Source of the DNA: DATCDR01 sp036510575
GTDB taxonomy: Bacteria > Actinomycetota > Acidimicrobiia > Acidimicrobiales > Bog-793
NCBI GenBank assembly: GCA_036510575.1
Contig: DATCDR010000119.1
Coordinates: forward strand, 1 to 54,621
Length of the DNA: 54,621 bases
Direction of reading: 5' to 3'
Shown here: in pieces, positions 43,200-51,683 of the stretch
Numbering within the stretch: the first letter of the stretch is position 1
How the letters are laid out: every line of letters begins with the position of its first letter
Program-made: the position numbers and the translations under genes
The notes under the pieces: generated by a model
The model's database searches: none
The model's input: only the letters and a program-made list of their open reading frames with translations
What the model was told of the DNA's origin: nothing

Positions 43200-43639
43200 C
43201 TTCTGTTGGCCGACCCGGCGCGGCGCTCGCGCCAGGGGCACGGCGGCGCTCGCGAGAACGTGCGCTCGAGCTGCTCTATGAGGCCGAGTCGAAGGGTGTG
43301 ACTCCCGACTTGCTGCTCGTCGAGCTGCAGGTCCAGCCCGAGCAGTACGCGACCGAGCTGATCCGCGGCGTCGTCGAGCTCGCAGGCGAGATTGACGATC
43401 TGATTGTGCGTCACTCCAAAGAGTGGGCGCTCGACCGCATGCCGGTAGTCGATCGACAGCTGTTGCGCCTGGCGACCTTTGAGCTGTTGGCCAGGGCCGA
43501 CGTCCCGACTGCAGTCGTGCTCGATGAGGCTGTCGAGCTTGCGAAGTCGTACTCCACGGAGAACTCCGGTCGTTTCGTGAATGGCGTTCTGGCCGCGATC
43601 GCGGCGAACGTTCGTCCGGCGCCGGGTCGGGCCGAATGA
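43196..43639 (+). CDS. nusB: Transcription antitermination factor NusB
   Basis: Part of the rRNA antitermination complex. The all-helical NusB pattern is ARRRSRERALELLYEAES, later VDRQLLRLATFELLARADVPTAV and LAKSYSTENSGRFVNGVL. Length is 147 residues. The GTG start overlaps the efp stop by 4 nt. Confidence 0.94.
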   Translation: MTSVGRPGAALAPGARRRSRERALELLYEAESKGVTPDLLLVELQVQPEQYATELIRGVVELAGEIDDLIVRHSKEWALDRMPVVDRQLLRLATFELLARADVPTAVVLDEAVELAKSYSTENSGRFVNGVLAAIAANVRPAPGRAE

Positions 43640-44742
43640 GCACCGAGGAACCCTCGGCGTACGAGGCGGCAGGTGTGGACTACCAGACGCTCGATGCGGC
43701 GAAACGTGCGGCGATCACCGCTGCCGCAGGGACAAGCGATTACTCGTTTCTCCACGGCGGCTCGTTAGACGAGCGATCTCGGGGCGAGTCCGCTGCGGTG
43801 GTCAACATCGGACCGCTCCGGCTTGGATTCGTGCTCGAGTGTCTCGGCACGAAGTCGATGCTGGCGAGTGCCTACCTCGACGCGACCGGTGTCGATCGTT
43901 TCGATGCGATCGGGTACGACACGGTGGCCGCAGTTGTCAACGACTGCGTATGCGTCGGTGCGCTGCCGGTTGTGGTCAACGCGTACTTCGCCACGGGAGC
44001 AGCTTCGTTCTACGCCGGCACTCGCCATACCTCGCTCATCGCCGGCTGGGTTCGCGGCTGTGGAGATGCAGACGCGACCTGGGGCGGGGGAGAGTCTCCG
44101 ACGCTCTCGGGTCTAATAGCGCCAAACGAGATCGATCTCGCCGGAGCGGCCATCGGCAGGATCCCCGACGCTACAGAGCCCATCCTCGGGGAGGCGCTTC
44201 GACCAGGCGACGAGATCGTGCTCATCGCATCGTCGGGCCTGCATGCCAACGGCGCCTCGCTCGTGCGACTCGTGGCGGGCAACCTCCCTGGCGGCCTGAC
44301 CGGGGCACTTCCCTCTGGCCGGCAGCTCGGCGACGCGGCGTTGGATCCATCGGTCATCTACGTCCGCCTGGTCGCTGCGATGCTCAAGGCTCACCTGCCC
44401 GTGCACTATCTCAGTCACGTGACCGGTCATGGTCTGCGAAAGCTGATGCGCCCGAACAGGGAATTTCGCTATGTCATCGAGACCCTGCCCGACGTACCCG
44501 AAGTGCTCGCCTTCGTCGCAGATCGAGGTGGTCTCGGGCCGAAGGAGGCCTACGCCACGCTCAACATGGGTGTGGGATTCGCGTGTTATGTGGGGAAGGG
44601 CTCAGGGGCCGACGTAGTCACTCTGGCCGAGGCCCTCGGGCACCGGGCGTTGGTCGCAGGGGTAGTTGAAGACGGTGACAAGTCGGTCGTGCTGGATCCG
44701 ATCGCTGTCACCTACGAGGGGGACGAGCTCGAGCTGCGCTAG
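43636..44742 (+). CDS. PurM-like AIR synthase
   Basis: PurM-fold ATP-dependent enzyme. Related segments are YEAAGVD at the N-terminus, LECLGTKSMLASAY, IGYDTVAAVVNDCVCVGALP, NAYFATGA, a Gly-rich TWGGGESPTLSG and SSGLHANGASLVR, plus HVTGHGLRKLMRP. The expected GTDGVGTK is replaced by LECLGTKS, so it is a divergent PurM or an AIR-synthase-related paralog; I leave the symbol empty. The start overlaps nusB by 4 nt and it ends a six-gene operon. Confidence 0.8.
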   Translation: MSTEEPSAYEAAGVDYQTLDAAKRAAITAAAGTSDYSFLHGGSLDERSRGESAAVVNIGPLRLGFVLECLGTKSMLASAYLDATGVDRFDAIGYDTVAAVVNDCVCVGALPVVVNAYFATGAASFYAGTRHTSLIAGWVRGCGDADATWGGGESPTLSGLIAPNEIDLAGAAIGRIPDATEPILGEALRPGDEIVLIASSGLHANGASLVRLVAGNLPGGLTGALPSGRQLGDAALDPSVIYVRLVAAMLKAHLPVHYLSHVTGHGLRKLMRPNREFRYVIETLPDVPEVLAFVADRGGLGPKEAYATLNMGVGFACYVGKGSGADVVTLAEALGHRALVAGVVEDGDKSVVLDPIAVTYEGDELELR

Positions 44743-45198
44743 AGCCGGTTGCGAGCGGTATCGCGATAGGACGCGACGAACTCGGGTCGCCGCGGCGAGC
44801 GCTGAATTGACGACTGAGCTCGTGTCAAGGCTCAATCTCATGAAGGTTTAGAGAACTTCGCGATACGTGTCGCCCGGACTCTTGACAGTGCCACCTCCTG
44901 CTGCGACGCTTCGGGCAGCGATCACTTGTCGCTTCAAAATGGGCTCGTGGGCGGGGCGATTTCGTCTTGAGCGCACTTGCGATGGGTGAACTCAGGCAAC
45001 CGGACTAGAGATCTGAGGAGAGTGTTCATGGTTGCCCGCGCCGTTGAATCTGGGGCGCCGTCGGTTAACTCGACCTCGTCGGTGCGGTTTTATACCCCTT
45101 CGGCGGCTCAAGCAGTCGGGGATCGGGCGAGAGCTCGGACGCGACGCGCTACTTGCGTTCAGTAAAGAGAAGAACGTCCTTATCTCGATGGAGGAGTG
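44743..45198 (+). other. Intergenic region with a possible small ORF
   Basis: About 455 nt between the purM-like gene and the SDR remnant. An ATG at 45028 is preceded by GAGGAG with 7-nt spacing and opens 45 codons to 45165, with ordinary composition and no known motif. It may be a small gene or a decayed upstream piece. Otherwise I see no RNA gene or clear promoter; a TTGACA at about 44882 has no good -10 partner. Confidence 0.3.
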
Positions 45199-45462
45199 AT
45201 GGGCCGACTCGACGGAGAGGTTGCAGTGATCACCGGTGCGGCGAGTGGCATCGGGCGGGCGAGTGCACTGCGCTTCGCGGCCGAGGCGGCGAATTTTGTC
45301 GTAGCTGACCTCTCCGAGGAGCACGGTGCACCGCTCGCGACAGAGATCAACCGGACGTTTGTACAGGTCGGCGTCGCCGACGGGGGAAGCGTGACTCCGA
45401 TGTACGCGGCTGCGTCGGTTGCCTATGGCGGCATCTCCGATGCGTATGTGACGCCGCTGTAG
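45199..45462 (+). pseudogene. Truncated short-chain dehydrogenase
   Basis: Starts like a full SDR with a strong GGAGG site and the NAD-binding motif VITGAASGIGRASALRF, then VVADLSEEHG. It stops after 87 residues, before the catalytic Ser-Tyr-Lys region; full enzymes have about 250. The end is directly followed by the ATG of the next gene. It is an N-terminal remnant left by deletion, probably not functional. Confidence 0.75.
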
Positions 45463-46152
45463 ATGGCCGCGCCGATCATTGGGGTGACCTCCTACGACCC
45501 GGTGGTGTCCTGGGGCGCCTGGAACGCCCCGGCGACGCTCGTGCCGCAGAACTACATCGACGCGGTGATCGCCGGAGGCGGCATCCCAATCGCATTACCA
45601 GCGGTCGAGGACGCCGAGGCCGTGGTTGAACGCGTGGACGCGCTCATCTTGATCGGCGGTCCCGACGTCGATCCGAGACGCTACGGTGCGGCGCCACATG
45701 AGATGACCAGACCTGCGAGCCAGCGCCGGGATGCGTTCGAGTTCGCCGTGTTAAAAGCCGCTGAGCGCCGGGGGATTCCGGTGCTTGCGATCTGTCGGGG
45801 CGTGCAGGTCCTCAACGTGTCGCGAGGTGGGACGCTCCATCAGCATCTGCCCGACGTGGTCGGGAGTGATCGCCACGCTGGTGCGCCGGGTCACTTCGCA
45901 GCCGTTCAGATCGACGTGGTCTCATCCTCTCGTCTGGCCGGCATCCTCGGAGACCAGTCCGTTGCAGTCGAGTGCTCGCATCACCAAGGGATCGACCGGC
46001 TGGGAGCAGGCCTGACCGTCTCGGCGACCTCAGCAGACGGCGTCATTGAAGGTGTCGAGGATCTCTCGATGCCCTTCATGGTGGGCGTGCAGTCCCACCC
46101 CGAAGCTGGCGTGGATCATCGGCTGTTCCATGCGCTCGTCAAAGCCTGCTGA
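45463..46152 (+). CDS. Class I amidotransferase-like hydrolase, peptidase C26 (PuuD-like)
   Basis: Gamma-glutamyl-gamma-aminobutyrate hydrolase-type protein that cleaves gamma-glutamyl amides. The nucleophile elbow is LAICRGVQ with the Cys; the His and Glu are in VGVQSHPEAG. Further signatures are LILIGGPDVDP and ECSHHQGID. Length of 229 residues is normal. It begins immediately at the stop of the SDR remnant, so its original upstream region may have been lost. Confidence 0.88.
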   Translation: MAAPIIGVTSYDPVVSWGAWNAPATLVPQNYIDAVIAGGGIPIALPAVEDAEAVVERVDALILIGGPDVDPRRYGAAPHEMTRPASQRRDAFEFAVLKAAERRGIPVLAICRGVQVLNVSRGGTLHQHLPDVVGSDRHAGAPGHFAAVQIDVVSSSRLAGILGDQSVAVECSHHQGIDRLGAGLTVSATSADGVIEGVEDLSMPFMVGVQSHPEAGVDHRLFHALVKAC

Positions 46153-46249
46153 GTCGGCCTGCCGAGCGCAGAACGCGGGAGCGGCGATGGTAAAGGCCGG
46201 TTCGCCGAACGTCCTCCGTTCGGGCTGGAAGTTGGGGGAGACGACGCGT

Positions 46250-48751
46250 TCACTCCGTTCGAAGCATCAGTGCCGTCGACGTCCGAGCGGCAATACGCCC
46301 TGGGACGAAAGCAACCAGGTTGGCGAGCACCAGCGCCCCGACGACGATTAGTGCGATCGCTAACACCGGAACACTCGGCGCGGGCACAGCACTGATTTCG
46401 TGGGCGAACAGGTCCCAAAGCGATCGCCCGACAACTATTCCGAGCGGGACACCAAAGAGAATCCCAACAACAGCAGCGACGCTCGACTGCCAGGCGACGA
46501 CGGCCGCCAGCTGACGCTGCGTGAACCCGAGTGTTTTCAACATCGCGAGATCGCGGCGCTGACGCCGGACGGAAGCGAGCAGAGTTAAGCCGAGGGCGAC
46601 TACGGCTCCAACAGCCAGCCCGGCGCCGAGGATCACCGGAGTCGACCCCATCGAGCGGTAGTTCACGATGTCGGCGGGGCGCTGGACGGACAACACCGAC
46701 ATCGGCGCCGCATTTGAATCAGCGTCGAGGGCCGTGTCGATTCGCCGAAGTGAAGCCAGAGAAGCCGCCGGGTTGGCGCCGGTCCGGAGCCGGACGAAAA
46801 TGGCGGCTGGTCCGGGTGGCCCGGTCGTGGGGTTGCGGACATCGGCGGGAATGAGGAGGTCGGAGACCAACGCCCCTGTTCCCATTGAGAGGTGAAGACC
46901 TAATCCGGGACCGACAGCTGGCATTGTGGCCGTCCCGACGATTCGAAGGACGGTGCGTTTGGTGATCGTTCCGTAGCTCGCTTCCACCGTGTCGCCCACT
47001 CGTTTGTGCAGTTCGGCAAGGGTCGTTGTGCCAAGAACGATCTGGTTCGGAGCTTCGAGAGCGTGTCCCGAAAGCAGAGGCGGCCCAACTGACGCGTCCG
47101 GGTTCTCGCCGATGATCGGGATGGTGAGACCGTCGACCCGCAACGAGTCGAAGTAGACCCCCGTCCACGCGGCGACGTCCGGAGTGTGGTCGAGGAGCTG
47201 CGCAGCCTGGTGCTCTGAGATATAGCCACCACCCTCGGGCGTGTTCAGCTCGTAGTTCCAGTTCCAGCCATAGAGCGCTGGATGTGAGATGAGGTTGTTC
47301 AAGCTGGCCCCGAACGTGACCGTGGCGATGACGACGATGAGCGCCATCGCAGCGCCCACGATCGCCGAGCGCACAGGAGCCGCATTCCTCGCGCGAACCG
47401 AACTCAGGGCGAACTTGACCCCGATGAGCGCAGGGGTTGACAGTCCGAGGGCGGCGCCGACCCGATGCACCCGAGCATTCCGCTCAGTACCCCCGTGGCT
47501 CGACGAGAGCCGGTTCGGCGTCTGTCGGTACGCCAAGAGACAGGCGACCGAGGCGAGCACTACTACGAGTGCCAGAACTCCGAATCCGAGCACCGTCCAA
47601 TCCAAGAAGACCCCAGGGCTTGGATACACCGCCCGCACGGGGCCTATTGGGGAAAGCGGTGAGAGACTCACCGCGAGGGCGGCCGCCAAGACTGCGCCGA
47701 CGACGATCGCGCCAAGAATGCCAACCAAACCGTCGCTGATTGTCATCGCGGGATCGGCACCGAGAGCTCGCAACGTAGCCAGATCGTCGTCGTCACGACG
47801 CAGTTGACGGCCGATGACCTGGCTGGCGATAACGAGTGCTGCGAGGGTTGCGATCCCTCCGAACACACCAAGGGCGAAGGCCTCGGGTTGGATTGCTTGT
47901 TGTGCCTCAGATTCGAGGTCCGCGGTGTCGGTGACGTAGAAGCCGGAACCTGCCGGCAGAAGATGCTCGATCTCACTCTCGACCGTGGTGACGTTGCCGT
48001 GATTCGGTTGAATCTGAATTCCAAATTGCGTAAGTCCGTCACCGCAACACCCCGCGAGGCGCGAAGTAAGGGCAGGGGTGAAGACCACGAGCGCCGATAT
48101 CGAGCGCGACGCGTCATCTTGGACGACCGCGCTGTTCAATACGACGATCCCGACCACCGTGACGTCGATCCGAACGTGGGGCTGGACCGCGGCGGTCCCG
48201 AACCCGGGTCGCCCAGTCTGGGCATTGGTGTAAAAGCCCACCGAGATCCTCTGGCCCACGTGTAGTCCGAGCGGGCGAGCGGCGGCCTCGGTAACGACGA
48301 TCTGGTCGGCGAGGCTTGGATCGGCCATGCGACCATCGACGACGGTTACGCGGTCCTGGTTGAACAACAAGCCGTTGACGCTTCCGATCGGCGCGATCGA
48401 GCTGCCGAAGCCGCTCGGCGCGATCGGAGCTCCATTCGAGCCCAATTCGGCCGCATTCAGCACGGTCAGGCTCTCGACTCGCTTCACGCCTGGCAGTCGG
48501 GCGATGAGGGGCACTGGCAGCGGACCTGTGAAGACGGTCATCGCAGAAGAGTTGGTACTAGCGAGGAACGTCGGGAACGATGACTGCGTTCGTCGGGCGC
48601 CGGCAACCGATGCCATTGCGAGCCCACCTACGAGTCCGATCAGCACCGCCACACTCAGGTACCCGCCCCATCGATGGTGGAACGTGACCCGGAACCGATA
48701 CCAGGCAACTCGGAGGACCTGGCTCAACTGACGAAGCACCTCCGAGAGCAT
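46250..48751 (-). CDS. FtsX-like ABC transporter permease
   Basis: An 833-residue membrane protein with an N-terminal helix (about 29-51), a large extracytoplasmic domain, then paired FtsX-type permease blocks with Gly/Ala/Val-rich helices, such as AALVIASQVIGRQLRR and VALGLTLLASVRRQRRD. The coupling segment LAMLKTLGFTQRQL is typical of MacB-type transporters. No ATP-binding subunit is adjacent, so a partner must lie elsewhere. Probably lipoprotein or peptide export; the substrate is unknown. Confidence 0.87.
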   Translation of the reverse strand: MLSEVLRQLSQVLRVAWYRFRVTFHHRWGGYLSVAVLIGLVGGLAMASVAGARRTQSSFPTFLASTNSSAMTVFTGPLPVPLIARLPGVKRVESLTVLNAAELGSNGAPIAPSGFGSSIAPIGSVNGLLFNQDRVTVVDGRMADPSLADQIVVTEAAARPLGLHVGQRISVGFYTNAQTGRPGFGTAAVQPHVRIDVTVVGIVVLNSAVVQDDASRSISALVVFTPALTSRLAGCCGDGLTQFGIQIQPNHGNVTTVESEIEHLLPAGSGFYVTDTADLESEAQQAIQPEAFALGVFGGIATLAALVIASQVIGRQLRRDDDDLATLRALGADPAMTISDGLVGILGAIVVGAVLAAALAVSLSPLSPIGPVRAVYPSPGVFLDWTVLGFGVLALVVVLASVACLLAYRQTPNRLSSSHGGTERNARVHRVGAALGLSTPALIGVKFALSSVRARNAAPVRSAIVGAAMALIVVIATVTFGASLNNLISHPALYGWNWNYELNTPEGGGYISEHQAAQLLDHTPDVAAWTGVYFDSLRVDGLTIPIIGENPDASVGPPLLSGHALEAPNQIVLGTTTLAELHKRVGDTVEASYGTITKRTVLRIVGTATMPAVGPGLGLHLSMGTGALVSDLLIPADVRNPTTGPPGPAAIFVRLRTGANPAASLASLRRIDTALDADSNAAPMSVLSVQRPADIVNYRSMGSTPVILGAGLAVGAVVALGLTLLASVRRQRRDLAMLKTLGFTQRQLAAVVAWQSSVAAVVGILFGVPLGIVVGRSLWDLFAHEISAVPAPSVPVLAIALIVVGALVLANLVAFVPGRIAARTSTALMLRTE

Positions 48752-48947
48752 TGACAGATTGGTACATGTCGATTGTCGTCGCTTAAACGAGGGCAGCAGA
48801 GGTGGGTGACCGCACCCGCTTACCTCGTGGCAGCACCCCTGAACAGGGTGCAGAGGACGGGCGAAAGGCCGGATTCCCGCGTCGTCGCGTAAGGTGGAGG
48901 TGCAAAAGCGAGCCGGTGCGACTCGTACTCGGCGGAGGATCTCGCCG

Positions 48948-49844
48948 TCAGGAGTTGAGCACTTGCTCCAAGGTGCCGGCCTGCCACTTCAGTTCCTCGG
49001 CTTCGGCTGTGGGACCGTTCAGGTCCTTGATAACCATTCGCGCGTGGCGGGCTGCCTCGCGCGCGCTTACCCAAGCGGGGTCGTATTCGATATTTGGGCC
49101 GCCGCCGAACATGACTGAACCGAACGGCGAGGGCACAATGGTTGGGACCGAGAGCAGGGTTGCCCGGTCCTCGACCTCATGCTCGAGTCGTTCCTCGTAA
49201 GCGTCTTCGGCCTGCATGTACAGGTGCGGATAGACGTGGTGCCGCAGCGCCTCGATAGCTGCAAGCACGGCGTCGGTGATCGGCGCGAGTTTCTCGTACG
49301 CAGGGTCGTCGAGTGCATCGACATCCTTTTGGTCGTCCTCGGCAAGGGCTTCGAGCGACTGCCCGGCGATTTCTCTGCGCGCGTGTTTCAGTCGTCTGAG
49401 CGCTCTGACGCGTGCGAGGTAGTCGAGCCGCGGCACGGCGTCAGATGAGACCCCGTCGAGAACGTTTTGGGCATCATCGAGAGTTGTTGTCAGCGACGTG
49501 CCATCTGGAAGCGCGACATCTCCGACCTCGCTCAGGAGATGTCGTGCACAGCCAAGCGCGAAGCTCGTAGCCGATGTCGCATTCCACGACGTCTCCGACA
49601 CGAGCCGGGCGGTGGTGACTTCGAGTGTGCCTATGGCGGACAGCGGCTTTTTCTCGTCGGAGGTGGCGCGAAAAATCCTCTCGTCGAGATCCTCGAGCAG
49701 CGCGTCGGCGCGGCGAAGCAGGAGCGTCGCGCCGGGCGTGATGTCCGTCGCGACGCCATCTCGCGGAAGTGCCCACTCGATCCGACCCAAAGCGGCGTGT
49801 TCGGTCCCTGCCGCATCAGTGGCTACGTAGAGTTCGTCGCTCAT
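48948..49844 (-). CDS. Uncharacterised helical protein
   Basis: 298 residues, soluble, strongly helical and acidic, with no recognised family. Notable features are an N-terminal strand-rich stretch (DELYVATDAAGTEHAAL) and many Leu/Ala/Arg-rich helices. The ATG at 49844 has GGAGG 4 nt upstream, which supports the start. It is divergent from the pyr operon. Confidence 0.65.
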   Translation of the reverse strand: MSDELYVATDAAGTEHAALGRIEWALPRDGVATDITPGATLLLRRADALLEDLDERIFRATSDEKKPLSAIGTLEVTTARLVSETSWNATSATSFALGCARHLLSEVGDVALPDGTSLTTTLDDAQNVLDGVSSDAVPRLDYLARVRALRRLKHARREIAGQSLEALAEDDQKDVDALDDPAYEKLAPITDAVLAAIEALRHHVYPHLYMQAEDAYEERLEHEVEDRATLLSVPTIVPSPFGSVMFGGGPNIEYDPAWVSAREAARHARMVIKDLNGPTAEAEELKWQAGTLEQVLNS

Positions 49845-50058
49845 CGGTCCTCCGTGGCGCCGCTCGTTGTCGGGCGGCTCGTGCCAGCATCGATTGTTCG
49901 AGCCGGCGTTGATCGCTGGTCATCGTAGGGCACGACTGCTCGGGTTATAGCTGTCGGGCAACCAGCTAGACCATCGCGACGCGCAGTAACCGAGTCAGGT
50001 GGCACGGTGTATTTGACGGGTTTGGAGCGTATTCCCGAGGGTTCGCGGAGCCTGGTTT

Positions 50059-50067
50059 TGCTATGCT
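50059..50067 (+). promoter_or_regulatory. pyrR: Extended -10 promoter of the pyr operon
   Basis: TGC followed by TATGCT gives an extended -10 element; no strong -35 is visible. Transcription would begin near 50074, about 10 nt before the PyrR-binding loop. Confidence 0.45.
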
Positions 50068-50082
50068 TGGGGCGGACGTGAA

Positions 50083-50102
50083 ATGGGTTCCGTGAGGCCC
50101 AT
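50083..50102 (+). promoter_or_regulatory. PyrR-binding RNA hairpin
   Basis: ATGGG and CCCAT form a 5-bp stem around TTCCGTGAGG, matching the conserved PyrR recognition loop (UCCNGNGAGG type). It lies just after the promoter and just before the pyrR ribosome binding site (50109-50115). UMP-loaded PyrR would bind here and lower expression. An alternative stem of TCCGT with ACGGA (50103-50107) is mutually exclusive with it. Confidence 0.68.
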
Positions 50103-50121
50103 ACGGACGGAAGGACCCAAA

Positions 50122-50697
50122 TTGGGCGAACGCGATCTTGAGCTGGCGCGACCTGCGGGTCGCGCCTTTGTTGCGAAATCGACCGTGATGTCGGCTGACG
50201 ACGTCCGACGAGCGCTTCGTCGAATCGCCCATGAGATCGTGGAGCGCAACCACGGCACCGACGACCTTGTGGTGATCGGTCTGGCAGCGGGTGGCACCCC
50301 ACTCGCTGCAGATATCGCCAAGCTGCTCGTCGAGATAGACGGTCGCGAAGTTCCGCTCGGAAGTCTCGACGTCTCGTTCTACCGCGACGACATCGGCACT
50401 AGGTCGGTGCTGCCGAACAGCGTCACCAAGGTGCCAGTGGACCTGACCGGAAAGGTAGTCGTCCTCGTCGACGACGTGCTCTTCACCGGGCGAACAGTTC
50501 GCGCCGCGCTCGATGCGTTGGCCGATCACGGCAGGGCACGAGCCGTGCAGCTCGCAGTGATGATCGATCGCGGCCACCGCGAGTTGCCCATTCGTCCAGA
50601 TTTCGTAGGAAAGAACTTGCCAACAAGGCGCGACGAGCTCGTCATGGTCACCTCCGACGGCGTCTCGCTCGGTGGCTACGCGGAGGAGGCCTCATGA
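50122..50697 (+). CDS. pyrR: Bifunctional PyrR: pyr operon regulator / uracil phosphoribosyltransferase
   Basis: Binds pyr mRNA in response to UMP and also makes UMP from uracil. The PRPP-binding loop VVLVDDVLFTGRTVRAALD, RRALRRIAHEIVERN and VQLAVMIDRGHRELPIRPDFVGKN are diagnostic. The TTG at 50122 is preferred: GGAAGGA sits 6 nt upstream and the extra residues (KSTVMSADDV) align with PyrR N-termini. GTG 50185 or ATG 50188 would place a terminator-like hairpin in the leader instead. The stop overlaps pyrB by 4 nt. Confidence 0.92.
   Translation: MGERDLELARPAGRAFVAKSTVMSADDVRRALRRIAHEIVERNHGTDDLVVIGLAAGGTPLAADIAKLLVEIDGREVPLGSLDVSFYRDDIGTRSVLPNSVTKVPVDLTGKVVVLVDDVLFTGRTVRAALDALADHGRARAVQLAVMIDRGHRELPIRPDFVGKNLPTRRDELVMVTSDGVSLGGYAEEAS
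50145..50172 (+). terminator. Possible pyr attenuator hairpin
   Basis: GGCGCGACC and GGTCGCGCC form a perfect 9-bp stem with a 4-nt loop, followed by TTTGTT. It looks like an intrinsic terminator downstream of the PyrR loop. If translation starts at TTG 50122, it lies within codons 8-15 and may be incidental; if the start is 50185/50188, it is an attenuator. Confidence 0.42.
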
Positions 50698-51683
50698 CCG
50701 AGGGACTGCTCACCATCGAGGATCTCGGGGCTCAGGGCATCCAGCGGGTGCTCGAGCTCGCGGAGGCCTGCGAGGAGATCTCGGAACGGCCGATTCCGAA
50801 GGTGCCGACCCTTCGCGGGAAGACCGTCGCGACGCTGTTTTTCGAGAACTCGACGCGGACTCGCCTCTCATTCGAGACCGCCGCGAAGCGCCTGTCCGCA
50901 GACACGATGACCTTCACGGCTGCGACCTCCTCGGTGACCAAGGGCGAGTCGCTCAGGGACACCGTCGAGACGATCGATGCGATGGGCGTGGACGCGATGG
51001 TGATCCGGCATCCCTCCTCGGGTGCTCCGGCACTTGTTGCAAAGTGGGTCGATGCCGCCGTGATCAACGCCGGCGACGGCCAGCACGAGCACCCGACCCA
51101 GGCGCTCCTTGACTGCTACACGATCCGGCGCGCGCTCGGACTGGCGACGGGAAGTGACTTTGCCGGGTTGCGGGTGACCATCGTCGGCGACGTGCGCCAC
51201 TCCCGGGTCGCCCGATCCAATGTCGCCGCGCTCGCCGCGCTCGGAGCGATCGTGACCCTCGTCGCGCCCCGAACGTTGCTCCCACCATCGCTAGAGGGCT
51301 GGCCAGTTGGCGCGACGAGCGATCTCGACGAGGTCCTTCCAGAGACCGATGTCTGCTACCTCCTAAGGCTGCAGGCCGAACGGATGGTCGGACCGCTGAT
51401 TCCGGATCTCGACGAGTACACGCGGCGGTTCGGGCTCAATCGTGAACGCGTGCGCCGGCTGCCGAAAGAGGCGCTGATCTTGCATCCAGGACCGATGAAC
51501 CGGGGGGTGGAGATCGACGACGACGTCGCGGACCTGGATCGCTCGGTGATCGTCGACCAGGTCCGAAACGGCGTCGCCGTCCGGATGGCGGTTCTCTACC
51601 TCCTTCTCGGCGTGCCCGGCGCACTCGGCTCGGAGCGCGCGTTCGATGAGGCAGCAGTGATGATGGGAGCTGAGCGTGGCTGA
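50694..51683 (+). CDS. pyrB: Aspartate carbamoyltransferase, catalytic subunit
   Basis: Second step of UMP synthesis. Carbamoyl-phosphate site is ENSTRTRLSFE; the HPTQALLD loop, the Asp/Arg segment GDVRHSRVARSN, and LHPGPMNRGVE confirm ATCase rather than OTCase. 329 residues. No pyrI regulatory subunit follows, as is usual outside enterobacteria. The start overlaps pyrR by 4 nt. Confidence 0.96.
   Translation: MTEGLLTIEDLGAQGIQRVLELAEACEEISERPIPKVPTLRGKTVATLFFENSTRTRLSFETAAKRLSADTMTFTAATSSVTKGESLRDTVETIDAMGVDAMVIRHPSSGAPALVAKWVDAAVINAGDGQHEHPTQALLDCYTIRRALGLATGSDFAGLRVTIVGDVRHSRVARSNVAALAALGAIVTLVAPRTLLPPSLEGWPVGATSDLDEVLPETDVCYLLRLQAERMVGPLIPDLDEYTRRFGLNRERVRRLPKEALILHPGPMNRGVEIDDDVADLDRSVIVDQVRNGVAVRMAVLYLLLGVPGALGSERAFDEAAVMMGAERG

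Noticed and set aside
48830..48860. Terminator near GCACCC...GGGTGC
   Set aside because: The stem has only 6 bp, with a 7-nt loop and no T run, and is placed between divergent or unrelated gene ends.
50083..50121. ATG at 50083 as the pyrR start
   Set aside because: It lies inside the PyrR-binding hairpin and lacks a ribosome binding site.
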